NCBI RefSeq assembly: GCF_000971975.1
Contig: NZ_LAQO01000011.1
Coordinates: 1-64,000, forward strand
DNA from: Paenibacillus algorifonticola
GTDB taxonomy: Bacteria > Bacillota > Bacilli > Paenibacillales > Paenibacillaceae
Direction of reading: 5' to 3'
Length of the DNA: 64,000 nucleotides
Positions 23,662 to 31,815 of the stretch are shown piece after piece; position 1 is the stretch's first letter, and each line of letters begins with the position of its first letter. The notes beneath the pieces were generated by a model that searched no databases, was not told the origin of the DNA, and saw nothing but the letters and a program-made list of their open reading frames with translations. The position numbers were made by a program, and so were the translations under genes.

Positions 23662-25617
23662 ATGAAGTTGCAGGAACAATTGCCCTTATGGAATCATGCG
23701 GCTATACGGGTACTTGATGTTCGTCGGTCTATGCTGCGAGTGAGTGACAGTGTGCAAGGCTTCCGTTTGCCGGCGAGTGCCTTCTTAGTAGCTGTTGCTG
23801 GAGAGGCTCGGCTTCTCATTGACGGTACCGAGCATATCGTCGATCGCTGTTATGTGTGCCACGCCGGAAAAGGCGCAACGGTCGACATTAACCACGTCGC
23901 TGAACCATTCGATTATTATATGATTTTTTATAAAGCCATTCTCGCTGTGCCCAGCCGCAAAGAGCTGCTAAATGTGTATAGGGACAACAATCCATTCCAA
24001 ATGCAATATGGCTTCGCTCCTAACTATCCCCTCGGTGTCCTTGCGAAAATAGAGCAAATGCACACCTATTGGCTGCTTGATGCCCAATTGGAGAAATTCC
24101 ATGTGCGAGCTATTTTTCACCAATTGGTGTATGATCTCCTGCTGCAGCTTTATGCTCTTGAGGGAACACCGATGGCTCAGCCAAACTACGTAAGCCAGAC
24201 GATTCGTTTTATGGAGGAGCGTTATGCGGAGCCCATCAGCCTCCAAGATTTAGCGAATACCCTTCATTGCAGCGAAAGGCAGCTGCAGCGATTATTTAAG
24301 GCGAAGCTGGGCATTGGACCGCTGGAATATTTAATCCGGATTCGTATGGACCATGCGCAAGCGATGTTATTGAATACGAATTTACCGCTAAAGGTAATCG
24401 CCGAATCGGTAGGCTATGGGGATAGTTATTATTTTAGCCGGGCTTTTAAGAAGCATTGTGGCGTGTCCCCTCTGTATTTTAGGCAAAACCGTCGCATAAG
24501 TTCATCCTATGTGTCGGGATATTCCATTGGATCTCGTCCTAATCTCTCCTATAATAATGAGCGTGATAATCATTATCAACATATTAACGGGGGAGTTTTA
24601 GGAATGAATAGGAGCAAGGGGTCTATTTTAGCGGTCAGTTTGATGTTGAGTTTAATATTATTGTTGAGTGCATGTGCAACTGCGCCCGGCAACGGTTCGG
24701 GGAACAATACAGGGGGAGCCAGCCCAACTAGTACCGTTTCATCGAATACCAATACTGCGCAAACGGCACAACAAGCTTATCCGGTCGTTATAAAGCATGC
24801 AAAGGGAGAACTAACGCTGGAGCAGCATCCTACGAAAATTGCGGTGCTTGATACTAAATTTGTGGACCAACTGGTGACGTTAAGCGAGCAGCCAGCGGGC
24901 AGTGTGAAAGCTGCGGCAGATAAAACCGATTTCCCTGAGTATTTATCCGAGAAGCTGACGGATGTTAAATTGCTCGGTACGAGGGATGAGCCGAATTTGG
25001 AAGCTATTGCTGCGATGGAACCGGATTTAATCATTTGTACGGAGTTCCAGGAAAAAGTATACGATAGCTTGTCGAAAATTGCGCCTACCATCATGCTCGA
25101 TTTTGATGAAAATTGGCGCGATACATTAACGACCTTCGGCAAAATTACAGGGAAATCGGAAGAAGCGAGTGCTGTCCTGGATGCCTATAACGAGAAAACA
25201 GCTAAGCTGAAGGAAGAGCTTAAGGCCAAGCTTGGAGACCAGACCGTTGCGCTCATTCGTCCACGTGATGAAGGCATTCGCATTCATACACCGAGCCATC
25301 GCACAGGGGACATTTTATATAACGATCTAGGCTTGTCCGCCCCACAGCAGGTGCTGGATGAGAAGGATACGGCTTATCAAATTTCGTTTGAAGCTTTTCC
25401 AGAAGTAGGGGCAGACCATTATTTCCTCGTGCATGACGACATGTTTAAGGAGGTTGTTGAGGAGTTCCAGCAGACTGAAACTTGGAAAAGTGTTGAAGCC
25501 GTGAAAAACAATCAAGTATATGAAGTGGATTCGAACATTTGGATTGCTTATTATGGGCCTATCGCGATTAATATGATTGTGGACAGAGCTGCAGAAATTT
25601 TCCTTGGAACGCGATAA
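23662..25617 (+). CDS. AraC regulator reading in frame into a siderophore-binding lipoprotein
   Basis: One uninterrupted frame of 651 residues. Residues about 1-150 are a cupin-like sensor. 185-285 form an AraC DNA-binding domain (ISLQDLANTLHCSERQLQRL, LKVIAESVGYGDSYYFSRAF). 286-314 form a serine/asparagine-rich linker. From 315 on comes a full lipoprotein precursor with signal peptide and lipobox LLLSAC, then a FecB-type ferric-siderophore-binding fold. B. subtilis Btr also joins an AraC domain to a siderophore-binding domain, but without a signal peptide. The linker here is translated promoter DNA (see 24527-24578), so this looks like two genes whose separating stop codon is lost. The ATG at 23662 follows GGAAGG. 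Confidence 0.85.
   Translation: MKLQEQLPLWNHAAIRVLDVRRSMLRVSDSVQGFRLPASAFLVAVAGEARLLIDGTEHIVDRCYVCHAGKGATVDINHVAEPFDYYMIFYKAILAVPSRKELLNVYRDNNPFQMQYGFAPNYPLGVLAKIEQMHTYWLLDAQLEKFHVRAIFHQLVYDLLLQLYALEGTPMAQPNYVSQTIRFMEERYAEPISLQDLANTLHCSERQLQRLFKAKLGIGPLEYLIRIRMDHAQAMLLNTNLPLKVIAESVGYGDSYYFSRAFKKHCGVSPLYFRQNRRISSSYVSGYSIGSRPNLSYNNERDNHYQHINGGVLGMNRSKGSILAVSLMLSLILLLSACATAPGNGSGNNTGGASPTSTVSSNTNTAQTAQQAYPVVIKHAKGELTLEQHPTKIAVLDTKFVDQLVTLSEQPAGSVKAAADKTDFPEYLSEKLTDVKLLGTRDEPNLEAIAAMEPDLIICTEFQEKVYDSLSKIAPTIMLDFDENWRDTLTTFGKITGKSEEASAVLDAYNEKTAKLKEELKAKLGDQTVALIRPRDEGIRIHTPSHRTGDILYNDLGLSAPQQVLDEKDTAYQISFEAFPEVGADHYFLVHDDMFKEVVEEFQQTETWKSVEAVKNNQVYEVDSNIWIAYYGPIAINMIVDRAAEIFLGTR
24527..24578 (+). 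promoter_or_regulatory. Internal promoter with perfect Fur box
   Basis: TTGGAT (24527-24532) and TATAAT (24550-24555), 17 bases apart, are followed by the perfect palindrome TGATAATCATTATCA (24564-24578), the consensus 7-1-7 Fur box, at the expected transcription start. The element lies inside the open frame that links the AraC and lipoprotein parts. Confidence 0.85.
24604..25617 (+). CDS. Ferric-siderophore-binding lipoprotein (internal start)
   Basis: Starting at ATG 24604, eight bases after GGGGGAG, this 337-residue product is a complete lipoprotein. It has signal peptide MNRSKGSILAVSLMLSLILL, lipobox LSAC, a Thr/Ser/Asn-rich spacer, then a class III solute-binding fold with KIAVLDTKFVDQLVTL, EAIAAMEPDLIICTEFQ and a long backbone helix near ASAVLDAYNEKTAKLKEEL. 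Its own Fur-box promoter and ribosome site argue that the cell mostly makes this separate product. It would deliver a ferric siderophore to a FecCD-type permease, which is not in this window. Confidence 0.85.
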   Translation: MNRSKGSILAVSLMLSLILLLSACATAPGNGSGNNTGGASPTSTVSSNTNTAQTAQQAYPVVIKHAKGELTLEQHPTKIAVLDTKFVDQLVTLSEQPAGSVKAAADKTDFPEYLSEKLTDVKLLGTRDEPNLEAIAAMEPDLIICTEFQEKVYDSLSKIAPTIMLDFDENWRDTLTTFGKITGKSEEASAVLDAYNEKTAKLKEELKAKLGDQTVALIRPRDEGIRIHTPSHRTGDILYNDLGLSAPQQVLDEKDTAYQISFEAFPEVGADHYFLVHDDMFKEVVEEFQQTETWKSVEAVKNNQVYEVDSNIWIAYYGPIAINMIVDRAAEIFLGTR

Positions 25618-25618
25618 C

Positions 25619-26401
25619 ATGCCGGTTAATCTTTCACCTGCACAGTGGAAAGAGCTTGAAGCCAGGTTCAAGTTTACGCCTGAAAAAAAGGATTCCCCTG
25701 GTACTCTCTCCATTTTATCAAGAGATTTGCTAGAACGAGAGAAATGCGAGTCCTATCTGGATCAACTAGCAACTGAAATAGGCGCGCCATCGAGAAGAGT
25801 AGCAGCATCGATGCTCGCGAAGCGATATGCTTTTCTATTCGTTGCACCTGTCTTGTATGCGATGACGGTATATGACAAAGGCTTGCCGTTAACGTTAGAT
25901 AACTGCCGACTGGCTTCGCCTGACGAAAGCGAAAGTAGGGTGAGCGGCTCCAAGTTTCCTAATTTGAGCTTTGATGGACTGGAAATGACAGAGCCAGAGG
26001 CGGGAAAACGGCTGGAATGGCGGGATCAGATGATGCGTCAGCTATTTGCGGAGCATCTTTCTCCCTTATTCCGTTCTTTATCCGTGGCCGGCAAAGTTCC
26101 AATGGCGATTTTGTGGGAAAATGCGTTTGTCCGAATGGTTCCGCTGTATGAGGATGGTTTGGAAGAAGAGAGCGATTCATCGGTTATACAGCGTCTTCAT
26201 GACGATTTCATGTTTATGACAGAGACTGCACCAGCGAGCATATTTGGTGAACGCCGCAACCCGCTTGCGAAGTTTATAAAACCCAGCCATGCAGGCATTG
26301 CCGGAGAAATGTTGGCCTCTATTCGTCAAACCTGCTGCTTTTATTACGAAATGTCCTCCGAATACTGCAGAGCTTGTCCGAAGCCTCTTAACTGTCATTG
26401 A
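25619..26401 (+). CDS. FhuF-like ferric siderophore reductase
   Basis: A 260-residue cytosolic protein resembling FhuF/IucA-associated ferric reductases. The C-terminus has the cysteine cluster CC-x9-C-x2-C (TCCFYYEMSSEYCRACPKP), which in FhuF binds a [2Fe-2S] cluster; E. coli FhuF is spaced CC-x10-C-x2-C. The central region has FAEHLSPLFRSLSVAGKVPMAILWEN, typical of the family. The ATG at 25619 is one base after the lipoprotein stop, so translation is coupled. It would release iron from the imported ferric siderophore by reduction. It shares the Fur control upstream. Confidence 0.82.
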   Translation: MPVNLSPAQWKELEARFKFTPEKKDSPGTLSILSRDLLEREKCESYLDQLATEIGAPSRRVAASMLAKRYAFLFVAPVLYAMTVYDKGLPLTLDNCRLASPDESESRVSGSKFPNLSFDGLEMTEPEAGKRLEWRDQMMRQLFAEHLSPLFRSLSVAGKVPMAILWENAFVRMVPLYEDGLEEESDSSVIQRLHDDFMFMTETAPASIFGERRNPLAKFIKPSHAGIAGEMLASIRQTCCFYYEMSSEYCRACPKPLNCH

Positions 26402-26487
26402 CAAAAGGGAGGGAGGCCAGACGATTGTAAATTCAATCGTTGAAGATTCAAGCGTGCATCTATGGATACGATAATAAGTTTCAGCAG

Positions 26488-26525
26488 AAAAGCTGCTATC
26501 GGTATTGTTCCGATAGCAGCTTTTT
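26488..26525. terminator. Bidirectional terminator between fhuF-like and secreted-protein genes
   Basis: A perfect 15-bp stem (26488-26502 with 26510-26524) with a seven-base loop carries A and T runs at either side. It sits between convergent genes and can end both transcripts. Confidence 0.88.
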
Positions 26526-26533
26526 CAGCTTTG

Positions 26534-27277
26534 TTAGTTTAACTTAATCGCAGTAAGACTGCCGTTTGTTTTAAAATCCGTTGTATAGGAAACGGTAGCT
26601 GTGGCGGAGAAGGTGCCAGTGGGTCCCGTGATGGTTATCGTGGGAGCGGAGGAGTAGCCTGCACCTGCATTTGTGATTTTGATTCCGGTCACTTTACCGT
26701 TCGTTAATAAGGTTGTAGCGGTCGCAGCCGTACGAGTCCAAACCTCGCCTTTGCTGCCGTTGTAGCGGTAGTAGTTCGATACTTCATCCAGACGGTCGTT
26801 GCTAATGCCATAGGGAGCAAGCACTTTTAGCAGAGCTGCTTTGTTGGATTGTGCTTGCTCAGAGGTAGGGCCATCGCTTCCAGCGCCCGCAGGAGTTACA
26901 CCGCTGAAAGCTTCCCTGAATACTTCGGTAGGTACGCCGAGCGCGGCAGCAATGAGTACTACGGGTCTGCCATGGTCCACGGAATCCGTGTCATAACCGC
27001 CTGTGAGCGAAATCGTATAACCGTTCTGATCGGTTATGCTGGTGCTCGTTCCTGATCCAGTGCCCGCATTAGCGGATGGCTTAGGATTTGCAGAAACCGG
27101 AGAGGAGGGGGGCTTTTTGTCCGGATTTTTTTTCTCATGGACTCGGGCTGGGGCTGCTGCTTCGTTGGGCTTATTGTTGGAGTGGGCATTACTACTGTTG
27201 GCCGTGGTCAATTGAACGGCACCTGCACTCACCGCAATCAGGATCAGCAGTGTGACGATCGTTTTTTTGGCTTTCAT
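26534..27277 (-). CDS. Secreted protein of unknown function
   Basis: A 247-residue exported protein that I do not recognise. A signal peptide (1-26) precedes a Pro/Ala/Ser/Lys-rich spacer (about 28-80), then a folded middle part with an ITDQNGYTISLTGGYDTDSVDHGRPVVLIA stretch and a helical segment (AQSNKAALLKVLAPYGISNDRLDEVSNYYRY). The C-terminus is a beta segment GKVTGIKITNAGAGYSSAPTITITGPTG, a motif seen repeated in large surface proteins. A GAGGAG site supports the ATG. The gene is monocistronic. An extracellular or wall-associated role is likely from the export signal and spacer. Nothing more specific can be said. Confidence 0.7.
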   Translation of the reverse strand: MKAKKTIVTLLILIAVSAGAVQLTTANSSNAHSNNKPNEAAAPARVHEKKNPDKKPPSSPVSANPKPSANAGTGSGTSTSITDQNGYTISLTGGYDTDSVDHGRPVVLIAAALGVPTEVFREAFSGVTPAGAGSDGPTSEQAQSNKAALLKVLAPYGISNDRLDEVSNYYRYNGSKGEVWTRTAATATTLLTNGKVTGIKITNAGAGYSSAPTITITGPTGTFSATATVSYTTDFKTNGSLTAIKLN

Positions 27278-27376
27278 AGGGGGAAGCTCCTCTCAAATGG
27301 GGGGATGTTGTTCTAGCTCTAGATTAATATAGCTATGTGTCAGGAAGATGTTGAGAGAGAATGGGGGTGGAAACTA

Positions 27377-27850
27377 GGGTGTGTATGCAAACGTAAGCGA
27401 GCCAGATCCTGATCCTGATAGAAGCCAGCGTCAAACGTATTCCCGCTACGACCCGGAATGTCACCTCTTATGAATGTGAACCTACGTACCGAAAGGCAGC
27501 TTCATGCTCTTCGTTTCAGGGGTTTGCTTCCTGCACAAAGAAAGACTTGGTGGACACAGCAGCCGTTATTTCAACAGAATTATGAGTTATGGCACAGGCT
27601 GCGGACACAGGAGCCGCTAATATGCTGCAGATGGCCATTTTGACGTGAGAATGCGGGCGATAACGGATCTCCTGTCCGCTTACGGCCTGAAATCGTATAA
27701 AAAGCCAGAATAGCGGAACCTCAGTCCTCCAAAAAAAGGAGGGAGCGTCCCGAGCTGCAGGGTCTCAGCCACAATCGCATGCTGCGGTTCCTTAAGCCTT
27801 GAATCGTCAGATGAGATTAGCCTCAAGCGATCCCGCACATTGCCGAAGAG
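27377..27850 (+). mobile_element. MITE-like element, copy A (right end lost)
   Basis: Begins with TA followed by the terminal repeat GGGTGTGTATGCAAA and matches, in inverted orientation, most of the element at 31816-32289. The block 27596-27729 is nearly identical to the complement of 31960-32092. The similarity fades after about 27830, and no right terminal repeat is present, so this copy is truncated. It encodes no credible protein. The rest of 27278-28023 holds only the terminator at 27939. Confidence 0.78.
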
Positions 27851-27938
27851 CAAACTTGGGGAGGCGATCAATAATTAATAAAACTACAAAGCATGAACCA
27901 GAGGAGTTTAAGTATTTTTTTGCATTTGCTGCCACATC

Positions 27939-27979
27939 AAAATACACCCTCGCAAACATAAAGTGCGAGAGTGTATTTT
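27939..27979. terminator. Terminator of the arginase-like gene
   Basis: A 16-bp stem (27939-27954 with 27964-27979, one mismatch) with A/T-rich flanks lies 45 bases beyond the minus-strand stop at 28024. Confidence 0.8.
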
Positions 27980-28023
27980 ATGATTAAGCAGATCATTGTT
28001 CTAATATAATTCCGATGATGACT

Positions 28024-28938
28024 TTACTTATTAAAAATAGGTATTTCTCCAAGCAGCTTCTTCAAGTTAATCGCATCCCACGGCATATGTTCTGTTATAC
28101 CTAATCCAACTACATCCGTTTCTTCAGATAGTTCTTTAATCAGATTAAGCAGTTGCGGCATTTGCATGGTTCCCGCAGGAGAATAAGTATAAGGTGCTTC
28201 AGGGTTCGCGAACAATAAAGAACGAAATGCCTTTGGATCAAGCACATCTAAATCAAGGTGAATAGCTAAGTGCTTAATGCCGCTTTCCTTAATCCACTCT
28301 TTTATAGCTTCCGTGCTGCTTAATAACTCTTCTGTTCCTGCCGTTTTAATACCTAGTCTTTGAATCACTTCTGTGTCTTGTTCGGCAGGAGCTATACCTA
28401 GTCTTTGAAATGCTTCTGTAATCACTTCTATTTCTTGTTCTGTAGGAGTTGCTAATCCCGCGATAAAGACATTTTCAGGCTTTAGAGGGATTTTTACATG
28501 TTTTGCGAACTCCTCATCTCCTTCTCCCAACAGATTTCCGAGCGGTAATGTATGTCCGTTATCATAGCCCACATATCTAACTAAATCACTGTGAGCATCG
28601 ATCCAAATTAAGCCTAGTTCCCCACCATATCTTTCGTTTAAATAGGCAAATGGGGCTTGCTCGACTAAGCAGTCGCCACCAAACATGATAATGCGATCTG
28701 GCTTATGAGCCTTAATGATATGCTGAGCAGCCTCTAATTGTTCAAGCAGCTGTTTTCTCCCATTTATACCGTTCTCGTTTTCAAGTGGAGTTCCATCATA
28801 CGCTTGCACTGGAACATGAATAAGGGGTTGATCATTTTCCGGAGCAAGCCAAGCAAGCAGTTCGGCTCCAAAAGAGTAGTTAGGATTATCGCCTCCTTGC
28901 CATTGTGGCATTAACAGGCGTATTGTTTTTTTAGTCAT
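28024..28938 (-). CDS. Arginase/agmatinase-family protein with altered first metal motif
   Basis: A 304-residue ureohydrolase-fold protein. Two dimanganese motifs are intact: WIDAHSD (Asp114, His116, Asp118) and HLDLDVLDP near residue 228. The first motif, GGDHS in arginases, reads GGDC (87-90), so the first metal-binding His is Cys. A duplicated EVIxxQRLGI segment (about 170-190) sits in a loop. The closely spaced divergent HxlR gene with its own palindrome suggests paired regulation. It may be a hydrolase acting on a guanidino or other amide compound with a modified metal centre. The family is certain, the activity is not. Confidence 0.82.
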   Translation of the reverse strand: MTKKTIRLLMPQWQGGDNPNYSFGAELLAWLAPENDQPLIHVPVQAYDGTPLENENGINGRKQLLEQLEAAQHIIKAHKPDRIIMFGGDCLVEQAPFAYLNERYGGELGLIWIDAHSDLVRYVGYDNGHTLPLGNLLGEGDEEFAKHVKIPLKPENVFIAGLATPTEQEIEVITEAFQRLGIAPAEQDTEVIQRLGIKTAGTEELLSSTEAIKEWIKESGIKHLAIHLDLDVLDPKAFRSLLFANPEAPYTYSPAGTMQMPQLLNLIKELSEETDVVGLGITEHMPWDAINLKKLLGEIPIFNK

Positions 28939-28995
28939 GTTTTTCTCTCCTTTACTTCAAAGTAAGGTTAGTATAAACTGAACGCAAATTAAAAC

Positions 28996-29024
28996 GTAGT
29001 ACGCACTTTATTGATAGGTACTAC
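28996..29024 (+). promoter_or_regulatory. HxlR-type operator between divergent genes
   Basis: A perfect inverted repeat GTAGTAC-N15-GTACTAC lies 20 bases before the HxlR start and 58 bases before the arginase-like gene, well placed to control both. Confidence 0.65.
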
Positions 29025-29043
29025 CCGGAAGGATAGTGTAAAT

Positions 29044-29382
29044 ATGAGTATGGCTGAATATAAAGGTAAAGTTAAAAATATTCAAGATACACCTTTTGGT
29101 TATACAGTGTCAGTTATTGGTGGTAAATGGAAAATGGTTATTATTTATCTCCTGGCAGAAAACCAACCGGTTCGCTTTAATGATCTGAAAAGACAGATAG
29201 GAGCTATTACTTATAAAACATTGAGTTCACACCTTAAAGAATTGGAAGCGGATGGTTTGGTGAATCGGAAAGAGTATCCTCAGGTTCCGCCTAAAGTCGA
29301 ATACAGTCTCACAGATAAAGCGGAAACGCTATTACCCGTTTTGGAACAGTTATGTGAGTGGGGAGAAAAAAACAAAAGTTAG
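29044..29382 (+). CDS. HxlR-family transcriptional regulator
   Basis: A 112-residue winged-helix regulator with the family core: TPFGYTVSVIGGKWKMVIIYLL, RFNDLKRQIGAITYKTLSSHLKELEADGLV as recognition helix region, VEYSLTDKAETLLPVLEQLCEWG at the end. It has no N-terminal Cys before the first helix, unlike the electrophile-sensing members such as YodB, so a redox mechanism is not indicated. The ATG at 29044 follows GGAAGGA. An earlier start at 29011 overlaps the operator and is rejected. It probably regulates itself and the divergent arginase-like gene. It is the intact relative of the remnant at 16207. Confidence 0.9.
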   Translation: MSMAEYKGKVKNIQDTPFGYTVSVIGGKWKMVIIYLLAENQPVRFNDLKRQIGAITYKTLSSHLKELEADGLVNRKEYPQVPPKVEYSLTDKAETLLPVLEQLCEWGEKNKS

Positions 29383-29426
29383 TGTGGACTATTTGACGCT
29401 TACGAAGCTAGCCAAAAGACGGCAAA

Positions 29427-29460
29427 GAAAAAAGGCCAGCCAGTCGCTGCTGGCTGACCT
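29427..29460 (-). terminator. Terminator of the minus-strand two-component operon
   Basis: Read on the minus strand, GGTCAGCCAG pairs with CTGGCTGGCC around a six-base loop and is followed by six T residues, 42 bases after the kinase stop. Confidence 0.85.
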
Positions 29461-29501
29461 GATTAGGTCATTAAGACGCCCCGAAACGGCCAATCGAACG
29501 G

Positions 29502-30905
29502 TTACGGCTGCTTAGGGAGCAATAACTGGAATGTCGTTCCCTGCGGTGTGCTTTGCTTCAAATTCAGCTGGCCTCCCATGGCCATGGCGAGCATTCGGCT
29601 GTAGGTTAGACCGAGGCCGAGGCCGCCGACAGAAAGCTTTTTACGCTCACCGCGAAAGTATCGCTCAAAAATATTTTTCTGCTCCTCATCCGGTATGCCG
29701 GGACCGTTATCCTGAACGATAATTTCATAGCTGCTGGCTGATGATTGCGATAAGGATACATGGATGCGGCCTTGGCCTTGCAGCGCTTGTCTGCTATTGT
29801 TCAGCAAATTCACAATAATTTGCTGAATGCGGCTGGCGTCCCCGACACCTAGGAAAACTTCGCTCGGAATATCGGCTGATAGGTCGAGCCCCTCTACAGG
29901 ATCAAGCAGTCCCCATTGGTACACAATTTCTTCAACTAGCTTGCTGAGAACAAGCGTGTCCTGTCGGACGCTGATTTTGCCGGAAGCGAAGGCATTGAAA
30001 TCCAGCAGGTCGGTGACCATATGCTGAAGCCGGCGTGTCTGCTGCAAGGAGATGTCCAGAAATTCCTCAGCTTCCTCCTCCGCAACCACTTGATCGCGAA
30101 CGGCATGAATAAGGCCATGAATGGAGGAAATCGGTGTTTTCAGCTCATGCGTCACGCCTGCAAGCAGCTCCGTCCGCAGCTCCTCCAATGTACCGAGGCG
30201 TGCAGCCATCGTCTGGAATGACACCAGCAGATCGTGTATTTCCTTTTCCTTCACATGATTGGGAACGACTACCTGATAATTGCCAGCCTCCATCTGATTC
30301 AACGCTTCGGCGAGCTGCTTAATCGGCCTTCTTAAATTTCGCGACAGAAAGAAGATGATTAGCCAGCCCAGCAAGCCTGAGCCAAGGAGAAGGGAAGCAA
30401 TTAGGCCATAGTTCTGATTAACATGCACTAACTCCTTATAGAAGTAGGAAATGACAACCGATCCGATGACCTCCTCCTTGCTTTTGCCCCATATTGGAGT
30501 AGTTAGCGTATATTGATCTTCCGATATGGCGACGCTCAGCTCATTGGAGAGTGGAGGTACACCCGGAGCAACATCTCTGGGGGCCTGTTTGACAAAAATA
30601 GCCGTCCCGCTATGATCAAATACGCGCAACGAAAATTGTCCTGGCAGCGAGTAACGGCGCTGGGTGCGGTCGATCCATTCATAGAAATGGCCCGGAATGA
30701 CGATTTTTCCCCTTTCTTGGCTCACATACTGCGAGGCTACTTGGGCAAATGCTTTGAGATTTTGCTTCCGCTCATGCAGCGTTTCCTGGCGAATCCAGAA
30801 GATCGATACCAATCCGATGGCAAGCAGCCCAATGAATAAGGTGAGCACGTAACGAAACGTCCAGCGGCTGAGCAGCGTTTGGCGACGATTATTGGGTGTT
30901 GGCAT
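29502..30905 (-). CDS. Sensor histidine kinase with HAMP domain
   Basis: A 467-residue membrane kinase. It has a membrane helix at about 19-37, an extracellular sensor of about 125 residues with no recognised domain, a second helix (166-187), HAMP (188-240), a dimerisation domain with His253 in VTHELKTPIS, and an ATPase with NLLNNSRQAL, DNGPGIP and GGLGLGLTYSRML. It overlaps the regulator upstream by 17 bases. No transporter or enzyme lies next to it on the same strand, so its stimulus and targets are not evident. It and its regulator sit between the two MITE copies. Confidence 0.9.
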   Translation of the reverse strand: MPTPNNRRQTLLSRWTFRYVLTLFIGLLAIGLVSIFWIRQETLHERKQNLKAFAQVASQYVSQERGKIVIPGHFYEWIDRTQRRYSLPGQFSLRVFDHSGTAIFVKQAPRDVAPGVPPLSNELSVAISEDQYTLTTPIWGKSKEEVIGSVVISYFYKELVHVNQNYGLIASLLLGSGLLGWLIIFFLSRNLRRPIKQLAEALNQMEAGNYQVVVPNHVKEKEIHDLLVSFQTMAARLGTLEELRTELLAGVTHELKTPISSIHGLIHAVRDQVVAEEEAEEFLDISLQQTRRLQHMVTDLLDFNAFASGKISVRQDTLVLSKLVEEIVYQWGLLDPVEGLDLSADIPSEVFLGVGDASRIQQIIVNLLNNSRQALQGQGRIHVSLSQSSASSYEIIVQDNGPGIPDEEQKNIFERYFRGERKKLSVGGLGLGLTYSRMLAMAMGGQLNLKQSTPQGTTFQLLLPKQP

Positions 30906-31575
30906 AAAGCATATACCCCGTCCCCCGCAGGGTGCGGATTTCTCCTTCTTCTGGCGGCCAATGAAGCAGCAGCTTGCGCAAACGCTTGATGGCCAAATCT
31001 ACCGCGCGGTCGCTGCCCTCATAATCCATGCCCCATACTTTATCGATTAACTGCTCGCGGTAAAAAATCTGGTTCGGATGCTCAGCGAGGAACATGAGCA
31101 GCGACAGATCACGGGGAGTGATCGAAAGGCTTGCGCCGTTCAAGTAAACCGTGTGTGATTTAAAATCGATGCGAATGCTCCCAAAAGTGACTTGTTCCGA
31201 GCTGACGAGTGAGCGGGGCGGCCGTCTGAGCACCGCATGGATGCGGGCGACAACCTCTTCTGGCTCAAACGGCTTCGTCATATAATCGTCCGCGCCTTCG
31301 TTAAGTCCGAGAATCCGGTCGCTGACATCGCCTCTGGCCGTCAGCATAATGACGGGACAAGCGCTTTTGTAGCGTATATGGTTCAAAATCTCCCAGCCAT
31401 TCATGCCCGGCAGCATGACGTCGAGAATAACGAGTGTAGGCGTTGCTGCATCAAAAGCTTCAATAGCTTCCCGGCCGTTTCGATAGATGCTGCAATCGAA
31501 TCCCGCCTTGCGTATATAGGCTGCGAGCACTCGTGAGATGGCGTCCTCGTCTTCCACAATCATAATCGTATTCAT
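30889..31575 (-). CDS. OmpR/PhoB-family response regulator
   Basis: A 228-residue regulator with receiver domain (VEDEDA, phosphoacceptor Asp52 in ILDVMLPG, Lys in MTKPFE) and a C-terminal winged helix (LSITPRDLSLLMFLAEHP, DRAVDLAIKRLRKLL, RTLRGTGYML). The ATG at 31575 lies after a GGAGG site. The longer frame from 31605 has no site. It is transcribed with the kinase at 29502. Confidence 0.92.
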   Translation of the reverse strand: MNTIMIVEDEDAISRVLAAYIRKAGFDCSIYRNGREAIEAFDAATPTLVILDVMLPGMNGWEILNHIRYKSACPVIMLTARGDVSDRILGLNEGADDYMTKPFEPEEVVARIHAVLRRPPRSLVSSEQVTFGSIRIDFKSHTVYLNGASLSITPRDLSLLMFLAEHPNQIFYREQLIDKVWGMDYEGSDRAVDLAIKRLRKLLLHWPPEEGEIRTLRGTGYMLYANTQ

Positions 31576-31763
31576 AAGAAATCCTCCGATGCGGCGGTCT
31601 AACATACAGTCACCTCTGAAAAAAAGTATACCGTGTGAGCTAGAGAATGACTATACGCTGCGCTTGATGCCGAGGAATATTTTAAACGTTTATTGAGTCA
31701 GGGGGATGTCGGGGGAGGGCAAGGGGACGCAGCACAATGGCTCACACAAACGCGTAATTGTGA

Positions 31764-31803
31764 AAAACGGCATTTCAGATAAAAGCTTCTGAAATACCGT
31801 TTT
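31764..31803. terminator. Hairpin between the two-component operon and MITE copy B
   Basis: A 15-bp stem (AAAACGG-x-ATTTCAG with its complement, one mismatch) and a T run. No gene directly to the left on the plus strand needs it, so it may stop transcription leaving the element or be a relic. The rest of 31606-31815 holds only the regulator's ribosome site and nothing recognisable. Confidence 0.5.
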
Positions 31804-31815
31804 GAATCCCGTCTA

